Shown here: positions 57,536 through 64,000 of the stretch, piece after piece
How positions within the stretch are numbered: position 1 is the stretch's first letter
Layout: each line of letters begins with the position of its first letter
Assembly (NCBI RefSeq): GCF_000819745.1
Contig: NZ_CDDA01000015.1
Coordinates: 154,204-218,203 of the forward strand
DNA from: Aeromonas bestiarum
GTDB lineage: Bacteria > Pseudomonadota > Gammaproteobacteria > Enterobacterales > Aeromonadaceae
Direction of reading: 5' to 3'
DNA: 64,000 bases
Position numbers and translations under genes: made by a program
The notes under the pieces: generated by a model
The model's database searches: none
Told to the model about the DNA's origin: nothing
What the model saw: only the letters and a program-made list of their open reading frames with translations

Positions 57536-57553
57536 GTTTACGTAAACGTAAAG
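57536..57553. promoter_or_regulatory. LiuR-like palindrome in the ETF-QO/etfBA divergent promoter region
   Basis: GTTTACGTAAACGTAAAG contains the perfect palindrome GTTTACGTAAAC (57536-57547) and a repeated ACGTAAA. This resembles the TTTACGT-type sites proposed for the MerR-family regulator LiuR, which controls branched-chain amino-acid and ETF genes in related bacteria. It is placed to control both directions. Confidence 0.6.
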
Positions 57554-57621
57554 CAATTGTAAGCAAAAAAATGCGAGGGCTCGTCAATGGATTCACTCAA
57601 CCGAAGCGAGGGATGCGCGTC

Positions 57622-58374
57622 ATGAAGCTGCTGGTCGCGATCAAGCGGGTACTGGATTACAACGTCAAGATCCGGGTCAAGAGCGATGGCTCCGACGTGG
57701 AGCTCGCCAATGTGAAGATGGGGATCAACCCGTTTTGTGAAATTGCGGTGGAGGAGGGGGTGAGGCTGCGTGAAGCCGGCATCGCGACCGAGCTGGTGGT
57801 GGTGACCTTCGGGCCTGAGGCGGCGGTCGAGCAGTTGCGCCATGCCCTGGCGCTGGGGGCGGATCGGGCCCGCCATTATGTGACCGATGAGACGCTCACT
57901 CCGCTTACCGTCGCGCGCGCCCTGCAACAGGTGTGCGAGCTGGAGCAGCCCGATCTGGTGCTGCTCGGCAAGCAGTCCATCGATTCTGACAACAACCAGG
58001 CGGGCCAGATGCTCGCAGCCCTCACCGACTGGCCGCTGGCCACTTTCGCCTCCGCCATCAAGCTGGTGGACGGCGAGCTGCAGGTGACCCGCGAGATAGA
58101 CGGCGGCCTGGAGACCCTCGGCATGCCGCTGCCTGCCGTGGTGACTGTGGATCTGCGCCTGAACGACCCCCGCTTTGCCTCGCTCCCCAACATCATGAAA
58201 GCCAAGCGCAAGCCGCTTGAGAGTGCCCCCTTCGCGACCCTAGGCGTAGAACCCGCCGGCCATACCCGGCTGCTTGGGGTGATGGCGCCAGCCGTGCGCC
58301 GCGCCGGCGTCAGGGTCGGCTCGGTGGACGAGCTGCTGGACAAACTCAGGCACGAAGCCAAGGTACTGCCATGA
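57622..58374 (+). CDS. etfB: Electron transfer flavoprotein beta subunit
   Basis: A 250-residue protein of the ETF beta family (AMP-binding). The start MKLLVAIKRVLDYNVKIRV at 57622 matches the family N-terminus, with GAGGG ten bases upstream; in-frame ATGs at 57571 and 57613 are less likely. The family signature region is LPAVVTVDLRLNDPRFASLPNIMKAKRK-like (about 173-200). It pairs with EtfA to accept electrons from acyl-CoA and other dehydrogenases and passes them to ETF-QO encoded divergently. Confidence 0.95.
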   Translation: MKLLVAIKRVLDYNVKIRVKSDGSDVELANVKMGINPFCEIAVEEGVRLREAGIATELVVVTFGPEAAVEQLRHALALGADRARHYVTDETLTPLTVARALQQVCELEQPDLVLLGKQSIDSDNNQAGQMLAALTDWPLATFASAIKLVDGELQVTREIDGGLETLGMPLPAVVTVDLRLNDPRFASLPNIMKAKRKPLESAPFATLGVEPAGHTRLLGVMAPAVRRAGVRVGSVDELLDKLRHEAKVLP

Positions 58375-58468
58375 GCGCACCTGTGATGGTGAAACATATT
58401 GGGTGCCTGCCCCAGGCTGGGATGAGGGCTTGCACGATGAAACGCGTTGCTAACGATAGGGTGTTGTC

Positions 58469-59398
58469 ATGAGCGTACTGGTTATTGCTGAACATCATCA
58501 GGGCAGGCTTGCCGACAACGTGGCCCAGCTGGTCACGGCGGCGGGCCAGCTTGGCGGCGAGGTGCATCTCCTGCTGCTGGGTCAGGGGCTGACCGAGGCG
58601 GGCGAACAGGCCGCCAGCCTGCAAGGGGTGGACAGGGTGCTGCTAGCCGAGCATCCCATGCTGGCGGAAGGACTCAATGACGGCGTCGATCCTCTGCTCG
58701 CCCACATAGCACGCGACTATCAGCACTGCCTGATGGCGGCCAGCACCCAGGGCAAGGATCTGCTGCCGCGGGTCGCGGCCAGGCTCGGGGTCGAGATGCT
58801 CTCCGAGGTGACCGGCATAGAGAGCGGTGATACCTTCCTGCGGCCCATCTACGCGGGCAATGCCGTTGCCCGGATGGCGAGCAGTGCCCCCATCAAGGTG
58901 CTCACCATCAGGCCGACCGCCTTTGCCAAGGCCGAATTCGGGGCTGGGCAGGCGGCTGTCGAGCGGCTGCCGGTGGCCGATGTGGCCTGCCGCACCCGGC
59001 TGGTCGAGCGGCGTGCCGTGCGATCCGCCAGACCCGAGCTTGCGGCGGCGCGGGTGGTGGTCTCCGGCGGACGGGCGCTTGGCTCCAAGGCGCAGTTTGC
59101 CCTGATCGAGGCGCTGGCCGACAAGCTGGGCGGCGCGGTCGGGGCGTCGCGGGCGGCGGTGGATGCGGGTTATGTGGCCAACGATCTGCAGGTGGGCCAG
59201 ACCGGCAAGGTGGTCGCCCCCGAGCTCTACATAGCTGTCGGCATCTCGGGTGCCATTCAGCATCTGGCGGGCATGAAGGAGTCGAAGGTGATCGTCGCCA
59301 TCAACAAGGATGGTGAGGCCCCCATCTTTCAGGTAGCCGACTACGGGCTGGTGGGGGATCTCTTCACCCTGCTGCCCGAGCTCACCGCCAAGCTGTGA
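58469..59398 (+). CDS. etfA: Electron transfer flavoprotein alpha subunit
   Basis: A 309-residue FAD-binding subunit. The C-terminal FAD domain is clear: VVSGGRALGSKAQFALIEAL (about 197-216), VGASRAAVDAGY (about 222), QVGQTGKVVAPELYIAVGIS (about 238) and GAIQHLAGMKESKVIVAINKD (about 258). It lies 94 bases after etfB on the same strand. AGGG precedes the ATG. A strong terminator ends the unit. Confidence 0.95.
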   Translation: MSVLVIAEHHQGRLADNVAQLVTAAGQLGGEVHLLLLGQGLTEAGEQAASLQGVDRVLLAEHPMLAEGLNDGVDPLLAHIARDYQHCLMAASTQGKDLLPRVAARLGVEMLSEVTGIESGDTFLRPIYAGNAVARMASSAPIKVLTIRPTAFAKAEFGAGQAAVERLPVADVACRTRLVERRAVRSARPELAAARVVVSGGRALGSKAQFALIEALADKLGGAVGASRAAVDAGYVANDLQVGQTGKVVAPELYIAVGISGAIQHLAGMKESKVIVAINKDGEAPIFQVADYGLVGDLFTLLPELTAKL

Positions 59399-59466
59399 AT
59401 TTGTTGAAAAGGGGCCTTGCCTGTCATTGATGCGGCCTGTCCCCCATTTCCATGCATGTTCCCTGC

Positions 59467-59494
59467 AAGCCCTGACCCGTTCAGGGCTTTTTTC
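59467..59494 (+). terminator. Rho-independent terminator of etfBA
   Basis: AGCCCTGA pairs with TCAGGGCT around CCCGT and is followed by TTTTTT. Confidence 0.9.
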
Positions 59495-59622
59495 ATCATG
59501 GCCTGAGCCGGGCCGGGCGACAAAAGGTTGAGCCAGCTCCCAAAAAGCCTTTGATCCTGGGGCGGCTCTTGTGTAAAACCAGACAAGTCATCGATTACTC
59601 TCATCCACTCACGGAAAGCGTC

Positions 59623-60711
59623 ATGAGCAAACAGATTTACAACTTCTGCGCCGGCCCCGCCATGTTGCCGGTTGAAGTCATGGAGCGCGCCCAGCGCGAA
59701 TTTTGTAACTTCCAGGGGCTGGGAGCCTCGGTCATGGAGCTCTCCCACCGCGGCAAGCCCTACATGGCGGTCGCCGCCAAGGCGGAAGCCGATCTGCGCG
59801 AACTGCTGGCGGTGCCGGACAACTACAAGGTGCTCTTCATGCACGGTGGTGGTCGTGGCCAGTTTTCCGCCGTGCCCATGAACCTGCTCGGCGGTGCCAA
59901 CAAGAAGGCCGATTATCTGCTGACCGGTGTCTGGGCCCAGAGCGCCGTGGATGAAGCCCACAAGTACGGTGACATCCAGACCTTCCCCGGGGTCGCCAAG
60001 AACGCGCAGGGGATCTCCCACCTGCTGCCGACCCCGGCGTTTCGTGCCGATGCGGCCTTTGTGCATTACTGCCCGAACGAAACCATAGACGGCATAGAGA
60101 TGTTCGACATCCCGGCCACCGGCGATGTGCCCCTGGTGGCGGATTTGTCCTCCACCATCCTCTCCCGCCCCATCGACGTGAGCCGCTTCGGCATCATCTA
60201 CGCCGGTGCCCAGAAGAACATAGGCCCGTCGGGCCTGGCCATCGCCATAGTGCGCGATGACCTGTTGAACCAGGCCCGCGCCGACGTGCCCTCGATTTTT
60301 GACTACCAGCTCACCGCCAAGAACGACTCCATGTTCAACACCCCGCCCACCTACGCCTGGTATCTGGCCGGTCTGGTGTTCGAGTGGCTCAAAGAACAGG
60401 GCGGGCTCGCCGCCATGGAGGCGCGCAACAAGGAGAAGGCCGATTTCCTCTACGGCTACCTCGACCAGTCGAGCTTCTATGGCAACAAGGTGGATGCCAG
60501 CTGCCGCTCCCGCATGAATATCCCGTTCCAGCTGAAAAATGCCGAGCTGGACGCGCTCTTCCTGGCCGAGTCGGAAGCCGCCGGTCTGCTGGCGCTCAAG
60601 GGGCACCGCATCGTCGGTGGCATGCGTGCCAGCCTCTACAACGCCATGCCGCTGGAAGGGGTCAAGGCCCTGGTGAGCTTTATGGATGGCTTTGCCAAGC
60701 GTCACGGCTGA
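59623..60711 (+). CDS. serC: Phosphoserine aminotransferase
   Basis: A 362-residue PLP enzyme (E. coli 362) of serine and pyridoxal biosynthesis. It begins [20 protein letters not shown] at 59623; the frame continues upstream without a ribosome site. Family segments are [20 protein letters not shown] (about 71-90) and the PLP-lysine region [15 protein letters not shown] (about 192-206, Lys in AQKN). It is followed by aroA about 170 bases later, the classic serC-aroA pairing. Confidence 0.96.
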   Translation: MSKQIYNFCAGPAMLPVEVMERAQREFCNFQGLGASVMELSHRGKPYMAVAAKAEADLRELLAVPDNYKVLFMHGGGRGQFSAVPMNLLGGANKKADYLLTGVWAQSAVDEAHKYGDIQTFPGVAKNAQGISHLLPTPAFRADAAFVHYCPNETIDGIEMFDIPATGDVPLVADLSSTILSRPIDVSRFGIIYAGAQKNIGPSGLAIAIVRDDLLNQARADVPSIFDYQLTAKNDSMFNTPPTYAWYLAGLVFEWLKEQGGLAAMEARNKEKADFLYGYLDQSSFYGNKVDASCRSRMNIPFQLKNAELDALFLAESEAAGLLALKGHRIVGGMRASLYNAMPLEGVKALVSFMDGFAKRHG

Positions 60712-60882
60712 GGCGTTTTTCCCCAATTGCCGACGCCGGGGACTCCCCGGCGTCTGTTTTTTCAGTGGATCCTGATCGGCCGCGAGTCTGGCCCGCTTTT
60801 GTGCCACGCGCGGTCTTGCCGAGCAAGGCGCGGGCTGCTAACGTCCGGTCAGGTGAATTATTTGAGACAGTACAGGAAGTTT

Positions 60883-62166
60883 ATGAATTCGTTGCGTTTG
60901 GAACCTATTTCTCGTGTGGCCGGTGAGGTCAATCTGCCCGGCTCCAAGAGCGTGTCCAACCGGGCGCTGCTGCTGGCAGCCTTGGCCCGTGGCACCACCC
61001 GGCTCACCAACCTGCTCGACAGCGATGACATTCGTCACATGCTGGCGGCACTGACCCAGCTCGGGGTCAAGTACAAGCTCTCCGCCGACAAGACAGAGTG
61101 CACAGTGCACGGTCTGGGCCGCAGCTTCGCGGTGAAGGAGCCGGTCAATCTGTTCCTCGGCAACGCTGGTACCGCCATGCGCCCGCTGTGCGCCGCGCTG
61201 TGTCTGGGCTCAGGCGAATATACCCTGGGCGGCGAGCCACGCATGGAAGAGCGTCCCATCGGCCATCTGGTGGATGCCCTGCGCGAAGCGGGTGCCCATA
61301 TCCAGTATCTGAAAAAAGACGGCTACCCGCCGCTGGTGGTGGATGCCAAGGGCTTGTGGGGCGGTGATGTGCACGTCGACGGCTCCGTCTCCAGCCAGTT
61401 CCTGACGGCGTTTTTGATGGCGGCGCCCATGGCGGCCGGCGACACCCGCATCCACATCAAGGGGGAGCTGGTCTCCAAGCCCTACATCGACATCACGCTG
61501 CACATCATGAAGCAGTTCGGGGTGGTGATAGAGCACGACAACTACAAGCTGTTCTACATCAAGGGCAACCAGAGCTATGTCAGCCCGGGCGACTTCCTGG
61601 TGGAAGGGGATGCCTCCAGCGCCTCCTATTTCCTCGCGGCCGGGGCCATCAAGGGCAAGGTGCGGGTGACCGGCATCGGCAAGCACAGCATCCAGGGCGA
61701 CATCCACTTCGCCGACGTGCTGGAGAAGATGGGTGCGCGCATCACCTGGGGTGATGACTTCATCGAGGCCGAGCAGGCCCCGCTGCACGGCATCGACATG
61801 GACATGAACCATATTCCCGATGCGGCCATGACCATAGCGGTTGCGGCGCTGTTTGCCGAGGGGCCCACCTCCATTCGCAACATCTACAACTGGCGGGTGA
61901 AGGAGACGGATCGTCTGCACGCCATGGCCACCGAGCTGCGCAAGCTGGGTGTGGAGGTGGAGGAGGGGCACGACTTCATCACGGTAACGCCGCCGGCCCA
62001 GCTCAAGCATGCGGCCATCGACACCTACAACGATCACCGCATCGCCATGTGCTTCTCGCTGGTGGCGCTGTCGGATACTGCCGTCACCATCAATGATCCG
62101 GGTTGTACCTCCAAGACCTTCCCGGACTACTTCGACAAATTGGCCAGCGTCAGTCAGGCCGTTTGA
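60883..62166 (+). CDS. aroA: 3-Phosphoshikimate 1-carboxyvinyltransferase (EPSP synthase)
   Basis: A 427-residue class I EPSP synthase (E. coli 427) of the shikimate pathway. The ATG at 60883 follows AGGAAG and gives [20 protein letters not shown]. Motifs are [20 protein letters not shown] (about 18-37), [20 protein letters not shown] (about 90-109, the PEP/glyphosate site with Gly96 as in sensitive enzymes) and [20 protein letters not shown] (about 336-355). Together with the DAHP synthase downstream it feeds chorismate to aromatic amino acids and to AmoC. Confidence 0.97.
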   Translation: MNSLRLEPISRVAGEVNLPGSKSVSNRALLLAALARGTTRLTNLLDSDDIRHMLAALTQLGVKYKLSADKTECTVHGLGRSFAVKEPVNLFLGNAGTAMRPLCAALCLGSGEYTLGGEPRMEERPIGHLVDALREAGAHIQYLKKDGYPPLVVDAKGLWGGDVHVDGSVSSQFLTAFLMAAPMAAGDTRIHIKGELVSKPYIDITLHIMKQFGVVIEHDNYKLFYIKGNQSYVSPGDFLVEGDASSASYFLAAGAIKGKVRVTGIGKHSIQGDIHFADVLEKMGARITWGDDFIEAEQAPLHGIDMDMNHIPDAAMTIAVAALFAEGPTSIRNIYNWRVKETDRLHAMATELRKLGVEVEEGHDFITVTPPAQLKHAAIDTYNDHRIAMCFSLVALSDTAVTINDPGCTSKTFPDYFDKLASVSQAV

Positions 62167-62183
62167 GCCAGTTTCGATTGCTC

Positions 62184-62215
62184 CAAGGCCCGCCTCAGTG
62201 CGGGCCTTGTTTTTT
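62184..62215 (+). terminator. Rho-independent terminator of serC-aroA
   Basis: CAAGGCCCGC pairs with GCGGGCCTTG around CTCAGT and is followed by TTTTTT. Confidence 0.9.
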
Positions 62216-62288
62216 CAGCCCGCCAACCATCCGCTAGCAGTATTATTACAACTTGCAAGACAGCATTGCTAAATTCATTTCCTGAAGA

Positions 62289-62306
62289 TGTAATTTTCTA
62301 TTTACA
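62289..62306 (+). promoter_or_regulatory. TyrR box upstream of the DAHP synthase gene
   Basis: TGTAATTTTCTATTTACA matches the TyrR consensus TGTAAA-N6-TTTACA at 11 of 12 positions, with the essential G and C fourteen bases apart. It lies about 64 bases before the start codon. Confidence 0.8.
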
Positions 62307-62369
62307 CCGCTGCGCGTGCGGGCTAGATTGAAGTTTCTTTATCGCAGTCATCTAGCAGGAAGCCTTGTC

Positions 62370-63425
62370 ATGAAGCATCAAACCGACGACGTTCGTATCA
62401 GTGAAATCAAAGAGTTATTACCCCCGGTTGCGGTGCTTGAGAAGTTTCCGGCCACCGAGACTGCATCAAGTACCGTCTTCGAATCCCGCCAGGCCATTCA
62501 TCAGATCCTGGCCGGTGAAGATCAGCGCCTGCTGGTGGTGATCGGTCCCTGCTCCATCCACGACCCCGCCGCCGCACTGGAATATGGCAAGCGCCTCAAG
62601 ACCTTGCGTGACGAGCTCAAGGGGCAGCTGGAAATCGTGATGCGGGTCTACTTCGAGAAGCCGCGCACCACGGTCGGCTGGAAGGGGCTGATCAACGACC
62701 CCCACCTCGACAATACCTGCCAGATCAACGACGGCCTGCGCATCGGTCGCAAGCTGCTGCTGGATCTCAACGACATGGGGCTGCCGACCGCCTCCGAGTT
62801 CCTCGACATGATCACCCCGCAATACGTGGCGGATCTGATGAGCTGGGGCGCCATCGGGGCCCGTACCACCGAATCCCAGGTGCACCGTGAGCTGGCCTCC
62901 GGTCTCTCCTGCCCGGTCGGCTTCAAGAACGGCACCGACGGCACCATCAAGGTGGCCATCGATGCCATCGGTGCCGCCAGCGCGCCGCACCACTTCCTGT
63001 CGGTCACCAAGTATGGCCACTCCGCCATCGTTGCCACCCGGGGCAACCCGGACTGTCACATCATACTGCGTGGCGGCCGCGAGCCGAACTACAGCGGCGC
63101 GCACGTTGACGAGGTGGTGAAGGGGCTGGACAAGGCCGGTCTGCCGCAGAAGGTGATGATAGATTTCAGTCACGCCAACAGCAGCAAGCAGTTCAAGAAC
63201 CAGATGCTGGTGGCCGAGGACGTGGCCGGTCAGCTGCGCGCCGGCAGCCGGGCTGTGTTCGGCGTCATGGTGGAGAGCCACCTGGTGGAAGGGCGCCAGG
63301 ATCTGGTGGACGGCTGCGAGCTCACCGTCGGTCAGAGCATCACGGATGCCTGCATCGGTTGGGCCGATACCGAAGTGCTGCTGCGCAATCTGGCCGATGC
63401 GGTGGCCACTCGCAACGCGGGCTGA
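62370..63425 (+). CDS. aroG: 3-Deoxy-7-phosphoheptulonate synthase (DAHP synthase, AroG/AroF family)
   Basis: A 351-residue class I DAHP synthase (E. coli AroG 350) condensing PEP and erythrose 4-phosphate, the entry to the shikimate pathway. The ATG at 62370 follows CAGGAAG. Motifs are VVIGPCSIHDPAAALEYGKR (about 56-75), MRVYFEKPRTTVGWKGLIND (about 91-110), SWGAIGARTTESQVHRELAS (about 155-174), KNGTDGTIKVA (about 187) and DFSHANSSK (about 267). Isozyme choice between AroG (Phe-sensitive) and AroF (Tyr-sensitive) is not settled; the upstream TyrR box fits either. Confidence 0.93.
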   Translation: MKHQTDDVRISEIKELLPPVAVLEKFPATETASSTVFESRQAIHQILAGEDQRLLVVIGPCSIHDPAAALEYGKRLKTLRDELKGQLEIVMRVYFEKPRTTVGWKGLINDPHLDNTCQINDGLRIGRKLLLDLNDMGLPTASEFLDMITPQYVADLMSWGAIGARTTESQVHRELASGLSCPVGFKNGTDGTIKVAIDAIGAASAPHHFLSVTKYGHSAIVATRGNPDCHIILRGGREPNYSGAHVDEVVKGLDKAGLPQKVMIDFSHANSSKQFKNQMLVAEDVAGQLRAGSRAVFGVMVESHLVEGRQDLVDGCELTVGQSITDACIGWADTEVLLRNLADAVATRNAG

Positions 63426-63470
63426 TCCTGATCTGTCCCGGCTGACTGCCTGCGGCAGCAGCAAGGCAAT

Positions 63471-63500
63471 AAAAAGCGCGACCTCGGGTCGCGCTTTTTT
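63471..63500. terminator. Bidirectional terminator between aroG and the chemoreceptor gene
   Basis: AAAAAGCGCGACC pairs with GGTCGCGCTTTTTT around TCG, giving T-runs on both strands between convergent genes. Confidence 0.92.
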
Positions 63501-63517
63501 GTTGGGGGCGTTGCGCC

Positions 63518-64000
63518 TTACCAGCGGTAGGTCTTGAGCAACTGCTCCAGCTTCTGGCACTGCTCCACCAGCTGGATGCTGGCGAGGTTGGCGGCGTGGG
63601 CCTGGCCCAGGGTATCGTTGGAGGTGTTGCGAATGTCGCTCACCGAGCTGTCCACCTCGCTGCAGACCCTGTCCTGCTCCTCGGCGGATTGTGCCATCTG
63701 GGCGTTGAGATCGTTGATGCTGGCGATGCGACCTATGATGTTCTGCATGGCGGCCAGGGTCGCCTCCGTCTTGTGGATGCTCTCGTCCGCCTTGGATTTT
63801 GCATCCCCGATCACCGCAACGGCGCTCTGGGCCTCTTTTTGCAGGGCGGCGATCATCTGGGAGATCTCCTCGCTGGCGGCGCGGCTGCGGTTGGATAGGG
63901 CACGTACCTCGTCGGCCACCACCGCAAACCCGCGACCCTGCTCGCCGGCACGGGCCGCCTCTATGGCGGCGTTGAGGGCCAGCAGGTTGGTCTGATCCGC
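63518..64000 (-). CDS. Methyl-accepting chemotaxis protein, C-terminal signalling domain (partial)
   Basis: The reading frame is open to the right edge, so the N-terminal sensor is missing. The visible part opens with [20 protein letters not shown] and [18 protein letters not shown], the invariant hairpin tip that contacts CheA and CheW, then a long helical methylation/adaptation coil. It ends [11 protein letters not shown] without a CheR/CheB-tethering NWETF pentapeptide. The ligand cannot be inferred. Confidence 0.93.
   Translation of the reverse strand, partial: ADQTNLLALNAAIEAARAGEQGRGFAVVADEVRALSNRSRAASEEISQMIAALQKEAQSAVAVIGDAKSKADESIHKTEATLAAMQNIIGRIASINDLNAQMAQSAEEQDRVCSEVDSSVSDIRNTSNDTLGQAHAANLASIQLVEQCQKLEQLLKTYRW

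Overview
The window is a high-G+C gammaproteobacterial chromosome segment, almost certainly from Aeromonas (A. hydrophila group; species not resolved). The basis is the exact gene order amoCEBFAGH, the amonabactin siderophore operon described for Aeromonas, together with the conserved blocks recR-htpG-adk-hemH-gsk and serC-aroA. Most of the sequence is dense core-type coding DNA. The clear exception is an AT-rich two-gene patch at about 5.6-7.4 kb.

Region by region. (1) 1-2.9 kb: the first three genes of a formate hydrogenlyase operon on the minus strand (hyfA, hyfB and a truncated hyfC), preceded by a -24/-12 sigma-54 promoter. (2) 2.9-7.9 kb: a MITE-like repeat pair, the potassium transporter kup, and two AT-rich genes of unknown function. 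(3) 8.0-14.7 kb: hydN, a selenocysteine-containing fdhF with its SECIS hairpin, a small membrane protein, the sigma-54 activator fhlA, and fdhD. With region 1 this forms a formate oxidation and hydrogen evolution locus. (4) 14.9-22.8 kb: recR, htpG (with a heat-shock promoter), adk, hemH, a MAPEG protein, gsk, a DUF2750 protein and a small unknown protein. (5) 22.7-28.6 kb: a degenerate GGDEF-EAL protein, glgC, a large exported unknown protein and a DUF1439 lipoprotein. (6) 28.9-52.7 kb: a complete catecholate siderophore locus with biosynthesis amoCEBFAGH, a periplasmic binding protein, a phosphopantetheinyl transferase, an ABC importer (two permeases and an ATPase), a TonB-dependent receptor and an MFS exporter. 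Fur-box-like sites lie in front of each transcription unit that appears to need one. (7) 52.9-55.3 kb: a secretin-N-like exported protein, a DUF2919 membrane protein and corA. (8) 55.5-59.4 kb: ETF-ubiquinone oxidoreductase divergent from etfBA across a LiuR-like palindrome. The 3' end of the oxidoreductase gene is tandemly duplicated downstream. (9) 59.6-64 kb: serC, aroA, a TyrR-controlled DAHP synthase, and the signalling domain of a chemotaxis receptor cut by the window edge.

How the genes work together. FdhF oxidises formate. HydN and HyfA are ferredoxin-type carriers, and HyfB/C are the membrane arm leading to a hydrogenase encoded beyond the left edge. FhlA drives the locus and FdhD activates the formate dehydrogenase. 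In the siderophore region, AmoCBA make 2,3-dihydroxybenzoate, AmoE loads it on AmoB, and AmoF/G/H build the peptide. The Ppant transferase activates the carrier domains, the MFS protein probably exports the product, and the receptor plus ABC system re-import the iron complex. DAHP synthase and AroA feed chorismate to AmoC. The most unusual items are the tandem copies of the ETF-QO gene tail, the AT-rich two-gene patch, the AmoG architecture with a carrier domain served in trans and no thioesterase, and the exported iron- or stress-regulated-looking 666-residue protein. I did not find a wholly new multi-gene system that I could defend; the AT-rich pair is the only real candidate.
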